Assembly (NCBI GenBank): GCA_027592745.1
Contig: JAQCLG010000004.1
Coordinates: forward strand, 1-53,320
From: Pseudomonadota bacterium
Lineage (GTDB): Bacteria > Pseudomonadota > Alphaproteobacteria > SP197
DNA length: 53,320 bases
Direction of reading: 5' to 3'
Below are positions 1 through 8,485 of this stretch, piece after piece (position 1 is the first letter of the stretch; the number at the start of each line of letters is the position of its first letter). The notes beneath the pieces were generated by a model. That model saw nothing but the letters and a program-made list of their open reading frames with translations, did not search any database and was not told where the DNA came from. Both the position numbers and the translations under genes were made by a program.

Positions 1-339
1 GGCCAGGGCGATGATGCCCAGCAGCAGGCGCATGCCCTGGACCGTGATCATGTCGAAGGCGATGGCGGCTGCCGCCATGCCGACGAAGGCGCCGGGGATC
101 ATCCAGGCGAGCAGCCTGCGGTCCCACCTGCCCCAGTAGGCGCGCAGGCCGACCAGGTCCATGGCGCAGAGCAGGGGGGCCACGATCGCGGCCGCCTCGA
201 CCGGCGAAAGCGTCAGCGCCATCAGCGGCACTGCGAGGATGCCCAGGCCGCCGCCGAAGCCGCCCTTGGAAATGCCCGTGACGATCAGCGCGGCGACGGC
301 CAGGGCCAGGAAGGCGGGATCGGCGAGGGGAAGGTCCAC
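1..339 (-). CDS. TauE/SafE-family permease, partial (N-terminal 113 codons)
   Basis: The gene runs off the left edge, so only the N-terminal part is visible. The GTG at 339-337 is the likely start because an in-frame TGA lies directly upstream. The translation is strongly hydrophobic and carries SKGGFGGGLG at residues 24-33 between two predicted membrane helices, the hallmark first-repeat motif of the TauE/SafE (DUF81) family of sulfite, sulfoacetate or related organic-anion permeases. It starts 17 bp after the stop of the DUF1989 gene on the same strand, so the two are probably cotranscribed. The substrate cannot be read from this fragment. Confidence 0.8.
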   Translation of the reverse strand, partial: MDLPLADPAFLALAVAALIVTGISKGGFGGGLGILAVPLMALTLSPVEAAAIVAPLLCAMDLVGLRAYWGRWDRRLLAWMIPGAFVGMAAAAIAFDMITVQGMRLLLGIIALA

Positions 340-356
340 TCAGGCCGTCATGGCGC

Positions 357-953
357 TCAGTAGACCTCGAAATGGGCCTCGGTCGGCTGCACGCCCTGAC
401 CGTTGATCGGCAGGATATCCTGCGGGCAGGCCGACATGGCCACGACACAGTCGATCTCGGCGCGCAGGACGATGTAGTCGCCGGGTTTGGTGGCGGGCGG
501 GTCGAAGGAAAGCGCGCCGTCGGCGGTCCAGGGGATGTTCATGAAGACATTGAAGGGCGGCGGCGTGTGCGTCTCCTTCATGCCCAGTTCCGAGAGACCA
601 TGGGTCAGGTTGTCGGCGCAGTTGTCGTGGTAGCCCTCGACGCCGAGCAGGCCGTAGCGCCAGCGGTCGCAGGCCGCGATGATGGTGTCGTGGACGCCGG
701 GCGAGGTGTCCTCGACCAGGGTCAGGATCGGCCGGCGCCGGTTGGTCAGCAGGGCATCGCCGACCCTGGGGATCATCCGCAGGTTGAAGGCGCGCGTGGC
801 CTCCATCGACATGAACTCGGAAGTGTCGCCCTCGACGAAGGCCCAGGTATCGACGACCTGCTCGCCATGGGTGTTGATGATCTTGATGTGCTGGCCCTTC
901 TTGACATGCGCGGCCTTGCCGCTGCGTGCCGGTACCGTCTGCAGATTGCCCAT
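357..953 (-). CDS. DUF1989 / urea carboxylase-associated family protein
   Basis: This 198-residue protein belongs to the DUF1989 family, whose best-studied members (CgdA/CgdB, formerly urea carboxylase-associated proteins) are subunits of carboxyguanidine deiminase. Supporting motifs are HGEQVVDTWAF near residue 35, a central Cys/Asp-rich segment (ACDRWRYG, DNCADN) and the C-terminal SACPQD...P.NG signature. The ATG at 953-951 gives the normal family length; longer upstream reading has no homology. It is divergent from the glycosylase gene across an 82-bp gap and is followed by the permease. A paralogue lies at 10356-10982. No guanidine or urea carboxylase is in the window, so the substrate is open; a deaminase or deiminase role is inference. 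Confidence 0.85.
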   Translation of the reverse strand: MGNLQTVPARSGKAAHVKKGQHIKIINTHGEQVVDTWAFVEGDTSEFMSMEATRAFNLRMIPRVGDALLTNRRRPILTLVEDTSPGVHDTIIAACDRWRYGLLGVEGYHDNCADNLTHGLSELGMKETHTPPPFNVFMNIPWTADGALSFDPPATKPGDYIVLRAEIDCVVAMSACPQDILPINGQGVQPTEAHFEVY

Positions 954-1035
954 GGTGTCATCCCCTATGCGAAGGCTCGCGTCCGGCCCGCATTGTGGGC
1001 ATCCTGCGCCATTGCGCAACGGCGATGGGCGAACG

Positions 1036-1668
1036 ATGGCGGGACCGCAGACGATACGCACGCGGGCGGCCCTGCGGCAGGGCATCGACCGGCTCTGCGC
1101 CATCGAGCCGGTGTTTGCCGCGCTGCACGAGGCGGTCGGCGAGCCGCCCCTGCGGCTGTCGCGCCCGGGTCTGGCGACGACCCTGCGCGTGATCACCGAA
1201 CAGTCGATCTCGCTGAAGGCGGCAGCGGCGATCTGGGCGCGGCTGGAGCAGGCCTTCGATGCCCATGACGGTGCCAGCGTCCTGGCCGTGCCGCCCGAAC
1301 GGCTGCGCGAACTGGGCCTGACCATGGCCAAGGCGCGGGCCTTTCACGGGCTGGCGGCGGCGTCTGCTGGCGGCCTCTTTGCCGCCCTGCCGCGCATGGA
1401 CGACGAGGCGGCGCGACGCGCGCTGATCGCCCTGCCGGGGATCGGGCCGTGGACCGCGGAGATCTACCTGCTTTCGTGCCTGGGGCGGGCCGATGCATGG
1501 CCGGCGGGCGACGTCGCCCTGCAGACGGCGGCCGGTCGCGCCTTCGCGCTCGCGCCGCGGCCTTCCGAGCGGGCGCTGATGGCCATGGGCGAGGCCTGGC
1601 GGCCCTGGCGTTCGGTCGCCGCGCGCCTGCTGTGGTCCTTCTACCGCCACCCCGTGACCGGAGCCTGA
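1036..1668 (+). CDS. DNA-3-methyladenine glycosylase, AlkA-like HhH-GPD protein
   Basis: This 210-residue protein of the HhH-GPD superfamily would excise alkylated bases in base excision repair. The helix-hairpin-helix LPGIGPWTAEIYLL lies at residues 133-146 and is followed by AWPAGDVALQ, whose Asp159 corresponds to the catalytic aspartate of AlkA. It lacks the extra N-terminal domain of E. coli AlkA, as many alphaproteobacterial homologues do. The ATG at 1036 is the first plausible start after the divergent DUF1989 gene. The stop is followed two bases later by the GTG of the AlkC-like gene, so the two form a repair operon. Confidence 0.88.
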   Translation: MAGPQTIRTRAALRQGIDRLCAIEPVFAALHEAVGEPPLRLSRPGLATTLRVITEQSISLKAAAAIWARLEQAFDAHDGASVLAVPPERLRELGLTMAKARAFHGLAAASAGGLFAALPRMDDEAARRALIALPGIGPWTAEIYLLSCLGRADAWPAGDVALQTAAGRAFALAPRPSERALMAMGEAWRPWRSVAARLLWSFYRHPVTGA

Positions 1669-1670
1669 CC

Positions 1671-2759
1671 GTGGCCGATGAACTCAAGGACTGGTTCGAT
1701 GCCGCCTACTTCCGCGACCTTGCCGGTGTGGTGAAGGCGCAGCACGGGGCCTTTCCCCAGGCGCGCTTCGTCAAGGACGCCCTGGATGGCCTCGACGATC
1801 TCGCCCTGATGGCGCGGCTGGAGCGCGCCGCGGAGCTGCTCGCCCGCCACCTGCCGCCCGTGTACGAGAAGGCGCTGGCGGTCGTGCTTGCGGTGACGCC
1901 GCGCTACAGCGGCCATTTTCGTGCACTGCTCGGCCCGGCTTTCGTCGCCCGATGCGGGCGCCACGATCCCCTGCGTTCGCTCGATGCGCTGCGCACGATG
2001 ACGCGCCACGGCTCGGCCGAGTTCGCCGTGCGCCATTTCCTGAAAGACGATCTCGAAGCGACCATGGCGGTGATGCGGACCTGGGCCGGGGACGAGAACC
2101 ACCACGTCCGCCGCCTGGCCAGCGAAGGCTGCCGGCCGCGCCTGCCCTGGTCGTTTCGCCTGGAGGCCCTGGTTGCCGATCCTGGCCCCGCGATTCCCAT
2201 CCTGGAGCGGCTGAAGGCCGATCCCGAACCCTATGTGCGGACCTCGGTCGCCAACCATCTCAACGATATCGGCAAGGACCATCCCGAGCGCATGCTCGAC
2301 CTGGTTTCCGGCTGGGACCGCAGCGATCCCGGCACCGCGTGGATCGTGCGCCACGCCTACCGCAGCCTGATCAAGGCCGGCCACCCCCGCGCCCTGGCGC
2401 TGCACGGTTTCGGCGGGGTGCCGCAGGTCGATCTGCGCGATCTTGCCGTGACGCCGCGGGCGGTGCCCTGGCAGGGCGTGGCGAACCTGACGTTCACCCT
2501 GGTCTCGTCCGGCGCCACCGCCCAGCGCCTGGCGATCGATTACGTCATGCACTAAGTCAAGGCCAGCGGCGGCACCGCGCCCAAGGTCTTCAAGCTGCGC
2601 GAGGTCGACCTTGCCGCCGGCGAGAGCCTGACGATCGCGACCCGGCGGTCCTTCGAGGAGCGCACGACCCGGCGGCACTATCCCGGCCGCCACCGCATCG
2701 ACATCCAGATCAACGGCCAGGTCTGCGGCAGTGTCGACTTCGACCTGCTGGGCCCCTGA
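1671..2759 (+). pseudogene. AlkC-like DNA alkylation repair protein interrupted by an in-frame TAA
   Basis: From the GTG at 1671 the frame encodes a HEAT-like-repeat alkylation-repair protein of the AlkC/AlkD superfamily (for example HVRRLASEGCRPRLPW and PYVRTSVANHLNDIGKDHP), then a C-terminal beta-rich domain as in AlkC. AlkC is a non-base-flipping glycosylase for 3-methyladenine and 3-methylcytosine. An in-frame TAA at 2553-2555 falls after DYVMH (residue 294), yet the same frame continues without another stop to the TGA at 2757-2759 and still reads like the family C-terminus (VKASGGTAPKVFKL). One base change (TAC to TAA) would explain it. The product is either truncated at 294 of 362 residues, losing the Ig-like domain, or the stop is a sequence error. 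Confidence 0.8.
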
Positions 2760-2762
2760 CGA

Positions 2763-2793
2763 AAGCGTCTTCCAGGCTGGAACGGGAGCGCTT
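2763..2793. terminator. Bidirectional hairpin between convergent genes
   Basis: An imperfect stem-loop separates the alkC-like gene (+) from the HAD phosphatase gene (-). AAGCG at 2763-2767 pairs with CGCTT at 2789-2793 and, inside it, TTCCA at 2770-2774 pairs with TGGAA at 2778-2782. No clear T-tract follows, so its use as a terminator is inferred from position. Confidence 0.4.
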
Positions 2794-3578
2794 CAGGCGA
2801 TCAGTTCGGAGGGACCGCCGGCTTCGGCCAGGGGATGGCGCCCCACCAGGATGGCATCCATTCCCAGCAGCAGGGCGCCGGAGATGTCGGTGGCCGGATT
2901 GTCGCCGACCATGATCGCCTCGCTGGGCGAACACCCGGCCCGGCGCAGGGCTTCCTCGTAGAGCGCCGGCTTGGGCTTGCCGATGACGGTGCAGGGCGCC
3001 TCGGACACACAGGCGCGCACGGCCGCGAGCAGGCAGCCGGTCTCGGGTACCAGCCGGCCGTGGCGGCCGGGATGGCTGACATCGGAGTTGGTTGCGAAGA
3101 GTTCGGCGCCTGCGCCCAGCTCGCGCACGATCGCTTCGAGCCGCGTGTAGTCGAAGCCGGTGTCGCGTGCCAGCAGCACGACATCGACGTCGCGCGCGGC
3201 CGGCGTCAGCCCCAGCATGTGCGCCCGGGCGCGCAGCACCGAACTACCGGCGATCAGCACGCGGGCGCCGGGGCGGCGCCGGGCGATCGTCTCGACCGTG
3301 ACGAGGCCGGCCAGGACGATGCGATGAGGCGGCACGACCAGGCCGTGGAGCGCCAGCTCCTGGGACAGCCCGATGGGGTCGTGGGTCGAGTTGTTGGAGA
3401 CGATGTAGAGCCGCTCGCCCAGGGCCTGGGCCAGTGCTGCCGCACCGGGCAGGGCGACATTGCTCTCGGCGAGGCAGCCGTCGAGGTCACAGAGTACGGC
3501 GCGTGCGCCGGCGATGCGTTCGCTGGGCGCCATGGGTGTCGTGCGGATCGGTGCGGGTGGTTCGGCGAGCTTGAGCAT
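2793..3578 (-). CDS. HAD-superfamily hydrolase, NagD / phosphoglycolate-phosphatase-like
   Basis: This HAD phosphatase of the IIA (NagD/PGP) subfamily shows all four motifs: DLDGC (nucleophile Asp31, acid Asp33), VSNNST as motif II, GKPKPALY with the motif III lysine, and MVGDNPATDI as motif IV. It should dephosphorylate a small phosphate ester such as a sugar or glycolate phosphate. I chose the ATG at 3578-3576 (261 residues); an in-frame ATG at 3533 would give 246 residues and keeps every motif, and neither has a strong ribosome-binding site. It stands alone on its strand, convergent with the alkylation-repair pair. Confidence 0.85.
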   Translation of the reverse strand: MLKLAEPPAPIRTTPMAPSERIAGARAVLCDLDGCLAESNVALPGAAALAQALGERLYIVSNNSTHDPIGLSQELALHGLVVPPHRIVLAGLVTVETIARRRPGARVLIAGSSVLRARAHMLGLTPAARDVDVVLLARDTGFDYTRLEAIVRELGAGAELFATNSDVSHPGRHGRLVPETGCLLAAVRACVSEAPCTVIGKPKPALYEEALRRAGCSPSEAIMVGDNPATDISGALLLGMDAILVGRHPLAEAGGPSELIA

Positions 3579-3940
3579 GGCGCGAGCCTGACCCAGTGCG
3601 GCGACGCCATCGTGACGCATGCGTGACGTGATGGTGACGCCGGCAGGATGTGATCGCGGAACGTATCGGACCAGGCGTCGGGCTCTCGCTGCACTCACCC
3701 GGTTTTCGTGGCAGGGGCCGCGGCGCGCAGCCGCGCGCCTGGTTTCAGACCAGGAACCGGTGCGCCACCATGACGGAGACGATGCCGACGGCGACGACGC
3801 TGAGCAGGGGAAGGCGGCAGGCCGCCAGGATTTTGGCAGGGCCGGCGGTGGCCGGTCGGTCTCGACGCCGTCGTGCTGGGGCAGCCTGGGCATGGTCCGA
3901 TGGTGCACGCTTGCCTGCCGTTCGTTTTGGACGCGATTGC
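3579..3940. other. Intergenic stretch without a convincing gene
   Basis: These 362 bases lie between the MATE exporter stop and the HAD gene start, both on the minus strand, and presumably hold the HAD promoter. The only clear structure is a short perfect inverted repeat, CCTGGT (3738-3743) and ACCAGG (3749-3754), with a five-base loop. No reading frame here has a start codon and recognisable content. Confidence 0.5.
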
Positions 3941-5314
3941 TCAGACCGGCGCGATGGCGCGGCGGGACACGACGTGGAAGCGGACCGCCAGCAGGGAGGC
4001 GGCGACGGTCGCCCCGATGACCTCGGCCCAGATCAGCCCGGCCACGCCGCCGCCCAGGTGCGGGCCCAGAAGCCAGGCACAGGGCACCATGACCGCCCAG
4101 AAGGCCAGGAAACCGATGATCGTGGTCGGCCAGACATCGGCCGCGCCGCGCAGGGCGCCGACCAGGACCGCCTGCCAGCCGTCGGCGACCAGCAGGAAGG
4201 CGACCACCGCTAGGCCCGCCAGGATCAGGCCCTGGACGCCGGAGTCGCTCGTGTAGATCGCCGCGATCGGGGCCTGCCAGACGACGACCGCGGCGGCAAG
4301 CAGGACCATGGCGACGGTGATCAGGCCCGCGCCGGTCCAGCCGGCCATGCGCAATCCCTTGGGGTCCCGCCGGCCCACGGCATTGCCGACCCGAACGGAA
4401 GTCGCCGTCGCCATGCCGATGGCGACCATGAAACAGAAGGCGACGACGTTCATCGTCGCCTGGAAGGCGGCGACCTGCATCGCCCCCATGATGCCGGCCA
4501 TCATGGTGATGGTCATGAAGGCCGTGGTCTCGGCGGCATAGGACAGGGCCATGGGGGCGCCGAGCCGCAGGAACCGGATCTGCAGGCGCCATGGCCGTTC
4601 GATGCGGTGAAACAGCCCGTAGCGGTCGCGGTCGGCCATGGTGAAGACATAGGCCAGCAGCGCGGCGAGCATGACCCAGCGGGTGATGCTGGTGGCCAGC
4701 ACGGCACCGGCCGCGCCATCGGCCTGGAACCCGAGATTGCCCCAGATCAGCACCCAGTTCAGCGCGACGTTGACGACATTGGCGCCGATCATCACGAACA
4801 TGCCGGGCCGCGTCCGCCCGATGCCCTCCAGGAACATCGCGGTCGCGACATAACCATAGATCGCCGGCATGCCCCAGGCGAACATGCCCAGCGCCCGTCC
4901 GCCGCCGCGCGCCAGGTCGTCGCTCTGGCCGAACAGGTGAAGGATCGCCTCGCCCTCGGTCATGACCAGCGCCCAGACCAGGCCCAGCCCGACGGCATTG
5001 GCAAGGCCGACCCAGAAGATCTCGCCGCAGGTACGCTGGCGCCCGGCGCCGTCGGCCTGGGAAACCAGCACGACGACACCGGTGAGCAGGCCGATGCCGA
5101 TCACCAGCATGGCGATGTGCGGCGAAAACGAAATCGCCAGATAGGCCAGTTCGGCCGGCCCGGCGTGCCCGGTCATGATCGTGTCGGCGGTCACCATCAC
5201 CAGCATGCCGCAGCGCGCGACGATCACCGGGGCGGCAAGCCCCAGGGTGCGCCGGACGTGTTCGGCCAGGGTGTTGGCAGGCGGCCGCAGGGCCGCGCGC
5301 GCATGGGCAGGCAT
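3941..5314 (-). CDS. MATE-family efflux transporter
   Basis: A 457-residue polytopic membrane protein with about twelve hydrophobic helices in two halves, the normal length for MATE exporters, which expel cationic drugs or metabolites using a Na+ or H+ gradient. The N-terminal half has APVIVARCGMLVMVTADTIM and the second half SYAAETTAFMTITMMAGIMG, the paired helix 1/helix 7 segments of the family. The ATG at 5314-5312 gives a short charged N-terminus before the first helix. No regulator or partner is adjacent, so the substrate is unknown. Confidence 0.9.
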   Translation of the reverse strand: MPAHARAALRPPANTLAEHVRRTLGLAAPVIVARCGMLVMVTADTIMTGHAGPAELAYLAISFSPHIAMLVIGIGLLTGVVVLVSQADGAGRQRTCGEIFWVGLANAVGLGLVWALVMTEGEAILHLFGQSDDLARGGGRALGMFAWGMPAIYGYVATAMFLEGIGRTRPGMFVMIGANVVNVALNWVLIWGNLGFQADGAAGAVLATSITRWVMLAALLAYVFTMADRDRYGLFHRIERPWRLQIRFLRLGAPMALSYAAETTAFMTITMMAGIMGAMQVAAFQATMNVVAFCFMVAIGMATATSVRVGNAVGRRDPKGLRMAGWTGAGLITVAMVLLAAAVVVWQAPIAAIYTSDSGVQGLILAGLAVVAFLLVADGWQAVLVGALRGAADVWPTTIIGFLAFWAVMVPCAWLLGPHLGGGVAGLIWAEVIGATVAASLLAVRFHVVSRRAIAPV

Positions 5315-5389
5315 GATCGGTCCGATCGGGAAGGGGCGAAGCGCTTAGCACGCCCTGCGGCGCAGGAATACCCGGCGTTGGTCGCGCGC

Positions 5390-5764
5390 CTACTGCGGCG
5401 GCGTGTAGTCCTCGACCCGGGCGTCGCCGGTCGCGGCATCGACCCAGGTGATCTTGCCCCCGGCGATGAAGACATCGAAGCAGGCGGTCTGGCCTTCCAG
5501 CCAGGTGGTCCAGCGGCGGCAGAAACGGTCGCCCTCGAGCCACCAGGTGCCGGTGTCCTCGTATTCGTCGCTGAAGCCGGCGATGCCCCAGGTCGTGCCG
5601 CCCTCGCGGATCTCGACGGTATAGGGGTTGCCGTAGGCATTGATGCCCGAGGTTGTCGCGCCGGTGACCGCTTCGACGATCTGGGCCGCGCCCAGCGGTT
5701 CTAAGGATGCCGCCGGCGCGGCAGCAAGAGCCAGGATCAGGAGGGGCAGGGAACGCAGGAACAT
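5390..5764 (-). CDS. Small secreted protein of unknown function
   Basis: A 124-residue protein with a clear Sec signal peptide (FLRSLPLLILALAAAPAAS) and a strong ribosome-binding site (AGGAGG, six to eight bases before the ATG at 5764-5762). The mature part has a Trp-rich segment, GTWWLEGDRFCRRWTTW, followed by QTACFDVF, so its two cysteines could form a disulfide in the periplasm. It follows the hydrolase lipoprotein gene by 14 bp and is probably cotranscribed with it. I do not recognise the family. Confidence 0.75.
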   Translation of the reverse strand: MFLRSLPLLILALAAAPAASLEPLGAAQIVEAVTGATTSGINAYGNPYTVEIREGGTTWGIAGFSDEYEDTGTWWLEGDRFCRRWTTWLEGQTACFDVFIAGGKITWVDAATGDARVEDYTPPQ

Positions 5765-5778
5765 CGGGGCCTCCTGCT

Positions 5779-6594
5779 TCAAGGCGTGGCGAGGGTGGCG
5801 TCGAGCAGGGCGCGGGCGCGCGCCATCGCATCCTCGTGCGCGGCGGCATCGTGGACCAGGCGGTGGCCCCAGTAGGTACCGTCGCATGCCTTGCAGTCGA
5901 AGGAATGGGTCGCGCCGGGATAGACCGCCAGTTCGACCGGCTGGCTCGATGCCGGCAGCCCGGCCACCATGTCCTGGCAGATGCCCGAGGGCGTCCAGTC
6001 GTCGGCATCGCCGATCAGCACGAGCAGGGGCACGCGGAAGGCCTGGGAGGTGCGCGAGCAATAGGGGTAGAGCGCGATGGCCGCCTTCAGGTCGGGTTTC
6101 AGGTCGGGCCGCAGGGAGCCCGGCTCGGCCGCGATCTGCAGCGCGACCCCGGCGCCGTGGGACCAGCCCATGACGGCCACACGGGTGGCGTCGATCTCCG
6201 GGCGGGTCTGCAGATAGGCCATGGCGCCGTTGACGTCGGCGGCACGCGGCACGGGCCTCAGGATATCGGTGCAGATTTCGTCGATGCCGCGCGAGGAGAA
6301 GCTGTCGACCCGCAGGCTGGCGTAACCCCAGGAGGCGACCTGGGCGGCCCATTCGGCGTGGGTTTCGTAAAGTCCGGCGCAGCCATGCAGCATGACCACC
6401 ACGGGGAAGGGACCGGGCCCCTGCGGCAGGGTCAGCAGGCCCGTGACCTCCCCGGGTTCCTGGCCGCTGGCGCCGGGATAGGTCTCCAGGGAAGCAAACT
6501 GCACGCCCCCGGTGGTGCTCGCCGGCAGCGTCGTGTCATCGGCTTTGCAGGAAACGAGGGCCCAGATGGCCATCAGGAACACCAGAAACCGCAC
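5779..6594 (-). CDS. Dienelactone-hydrolase-family lipoprotein
   Basis: An alpha/beta hydrolase of the dienelactone hydrolase type. The nucleophile elbow GWSHGAG places Ser145; downstream DADDWTP and GATHSFDC supply the likely acid and histidine. The N-terminus is a lipoprotein signal with lipobox LVSC (Cys16), so the enzyme would be membrane-anchored in the periplasm. I chose the GTG at 6594-6592, just after the stop of the upstream binding-protein gene and directly before the signal sequence; an ATG at 6654 would add 20 residues and overlap that gene by 41 bases. It probably cleaves a lactone or ester taken up nearby, which is inference. Confidence 0.78.
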   Translation of the reverse strand: MRFLVFLMAIWALVSCKADDTTLPASTTGGVQFASLETYPGASGQEPGEVTGLLTLPQGPGPFPVVVMLHGCAGLYETHAEWAAQVASWGYASLRVDSFSSRGIDEICTDILRPVPRAADVNGAMAYLQTRPEIDATRVAVMGWSHGAGVALQIAAEPGSLRPDLKPDLKAAIALYPYCSRTSQAFRVPLLVLIGDADDWTPSGICQDMVAGLPASSQPVELAVYPGATHSFDCKACDGTYWGHRLVHDAAAHEDAMARARALLDATLATP

Positions 6595-6613
6595 AGCCGC
6601 CCCGCCGAATTGT

Positions 6614-8425
6614 CTAATTCTCGTTACAATACCACGTCGTGATGTCGATGCCATAGAGCGGTGTGCGCTGCGGGCGCGCGATGTGCTGCCAGCGCGCGAC
6701 GTCGTCGTTGCTGCTGAAGTAGAACGGCAGGACGTGACGGCCCCACATCAGGACCCGGTCGAGCGCCCGGGCGGTCGCGACCAGTTCGTCGCGGCTGCGG
6801 GCATCGACAAGGGCCGCGATCAGGGCGTCGACCGCGGGGTCGCGGATGCCAGCGTAGTTGCGGCTGCCGGGCTGGTCGGCCGCGGCGCTGCCCCAGTAGA
6901 TCGCCTGTTCGTTGCCCGGCGAGAGCGAGACGCCCCAGCGCCAGACCAGGGCGTCGAAGTCGAAGTTCTCGATCCGCGTCTGGAACTGGGCGGCATCCAC
7001 GGTGCGCAGGCGCGCCTCGATGCCGAGCTTCTTCAGGTTGGCGACATAGGGCAGCAGGATGCGCTCCCAGGCCGGGCTGCCCAGGAGGATCTCGAAGGCC
7101 AAGGGCCGCCCGTCGCCATCCACCAGCCTGCCGTCCCGCAGCACGAAACCGACCTGCTCGAGCAGCAGGGCTGCCTGCTTGAGGTTCTCGCGCAGCCGGC
7201 CGCTGCCGTCGGTCGTGGGCCAGGCGAAGGGATGCTCGAAGAGGGCGGCGGGAAGGCTGTCGCGGAAGGGTTCGATCAGGGCGCGTTCGGCACCTTGAGC
7301 AGGGCCGCGGGCGGCCAGGGGCGAATTGTCGAACAGGCTGGTGGTGCGCCGGTACTGGCCGTAGAGAAGGTTGCGGTTGGTCCAGGCAAAGTCGAAGGCC
7401 AGCCCCAGTGCCTCGCGCACCCTCACGTCGCCGAAGGGCGCACGCCGCTCGTTCCAGGCGATGCCCTCCAGGCCCGAAGGCCTGCCGTGGGCGAACTCCT
7501 CCATGACGAAGCGGCCCTGGGCGAGCGCTGGCCCCTCGTAGCCGGTCGCCCAGCGCGCGGCATCGTCCTCGAAACGGACGTCGAGGTCTCCGGCCTTGAA
7601 GGCCTGCAGCGCAACATTGGCATCGCGAAACCACTGATAGACGATGGTCTCGAAGTTGTTGTGTCCGGCGGTGATCGGCAGGTCGCGCGCCCAGTAGCCG
7701 GGATCGCGGCGATAGACCACGCGGCTGCCCGGCACGATCGTCTCGACCCTGTAGGGGCCGGTGCCCATGGGCGCCTCCAGCGAGGTGCGCTCGAAACCGA
7801 CCCGTTCGAACCAGGCGCGCGAGAGCACCGGCATCAGGCCCAGGATCAGTGGCATCTCCCAGTTTCCGGGGGCGAGCTCGAAACGCACGCTGCTTGCATC
7901 GGGCGCAAAGGCCCGGGTGACCGCACCGTAATAGGTGCGCGTGTGCGGCTTGCCGTGGTCGCGCAGGTTCTCGAAGGAATAGAGCACGTCGGCCGGGGTG
8001 ACCGGCGTGCCGTCCTGGAAGCGGGCTCGCGGGTCGAGGTGGAAGGTGATGCTGCTGCGGTCCGGCGCCAGTTCGACGTCCTGCGCGATCAGGGGATAGA
8101 GCGTGAAGGGTTCGTCGGGGCTGCGCGCCATCAGGCTCTCGTAGACCAGGCCCAGGCCGCGGGCGGGCAGGCCCAGGACGATGTAGGGGTTCATCGTGTC
8201 GAAGGTGCCGACCTCGCCCAGGCGCAGGCTGCAGCCACCGGCAGCGCCGGGTCGGACCCAGGGCAGCGGCTCGGTGATGCCCTCGGGATGGGCGGTATCG
8301 CCGAACATGGCCAAGGCACGCTGCTCCTGGGCGGTTGCCTGTCCCGGCAGGACCAGCGCCAGAACCGCGGCCAGCAACGCCAGGAAGCCTCTGGGTGCGC
8401 CCCGCATCAGGCGTTGCCGCGCCAT
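6614..8425 (-). CDS. ABC transporter substrate-binding protein, family 5 (YejA-like)
   Basis: A 603-residue periplasmic binding protein of solute-binding family 5 (oligopeptide/microcin C type). A Sec signal peptide (FLALLAAVLALVLPGQATAQ) is followed by the family hallmarks LAPDRSSITFHLDPRARFQDGTPVTPADVLYSFE-like text around residue 120-150 and FGDVRVREALGLAFDFAW near residue 330. The length above 600 fits the YejA branch. No permease or ATPase sits beside it on this strand; it diverges from the DoeB-like gene over a 60-bp gap. It may use transport subunits encoded elsewhere. Confidence 0.9.
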   Translation of the reverse strand: MARQRLMRGAPRGFLALLAAVLALVLPGQATAQEQRALAMFGDTAHPEGITEPLPWVRPGAAGGCSLRLGEVGTFDTMNPYIVLGLPARGLGLVYESLMARSPDEPFTLYPLIAQDVELAPDRSSITFHLDPRARFQDGTPVTPADVLYSFENLRDHGKPHTRTYYGAVTRAFAPDASSVRFELAPGNWEMPLILGLMPVLSRAWFERVGFERTSLEAPMGTGPYRVETIVPGSRVVYRRDPGYWARDLPITAGHNNFETIVYQWFRDANVALQAFKAGDLDVRFEDDAARWATGYEGPALAQGRFVMEEFAHGRPSGLEGIAWNERRAPFGDVRVREALGLAFDFAWTNRNLLYGQYRRTTSLFDNSPLAARGPAQGAERALIEPFRDSLPAALFEHPFAWPTTDGSGRLRENLKQAALLLEQVGFVLRDGRLVDGDGRPLAFEILLGSPAWERILLPYVANLKKLGIEARLRTVDAAQFQTRIENFDFDALVWRWGVSLSPGNEQAIYWGSAAADQPGSRNYAGIRDPAVDALIAALVDARSRDELVATARALDRVLMWGRHVLPFYFSSNDDVARWQHIARPQRTPLYGIDITTWYCNEN

Positions 8426-8485
8426 GCAGGACCGCTACCATGGCTTGAAGCCGACATCGGGGCGGCATGTTCAGGAGCGTGCATC

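Noticed and set aside
3745-3900. A minus-strand frame with a hydrophobic stretch (LLSVVAVGIVSVMVAHRFLV)
   Set aside because: No start codon in frame and an Arg-rich upstream part; not supportable as a gene.
2793-6008. A minus-strand open frame of over 1000 codons spanning the HAD and MATE genes
   Set aside because: Only its last 260 codons read as HAD protein. The rest lies out of frame over MATE and intergenic sequence with Arg/Pro-rich composition typical of high-GC shadow frames.
6512-8485. A long plus-strand frame leading into the DoeB-like gene
   Set aside because: It is antisense to the binding-protein gene, has no family motif, and the good ribosome-binding site and homology begin at 8486.
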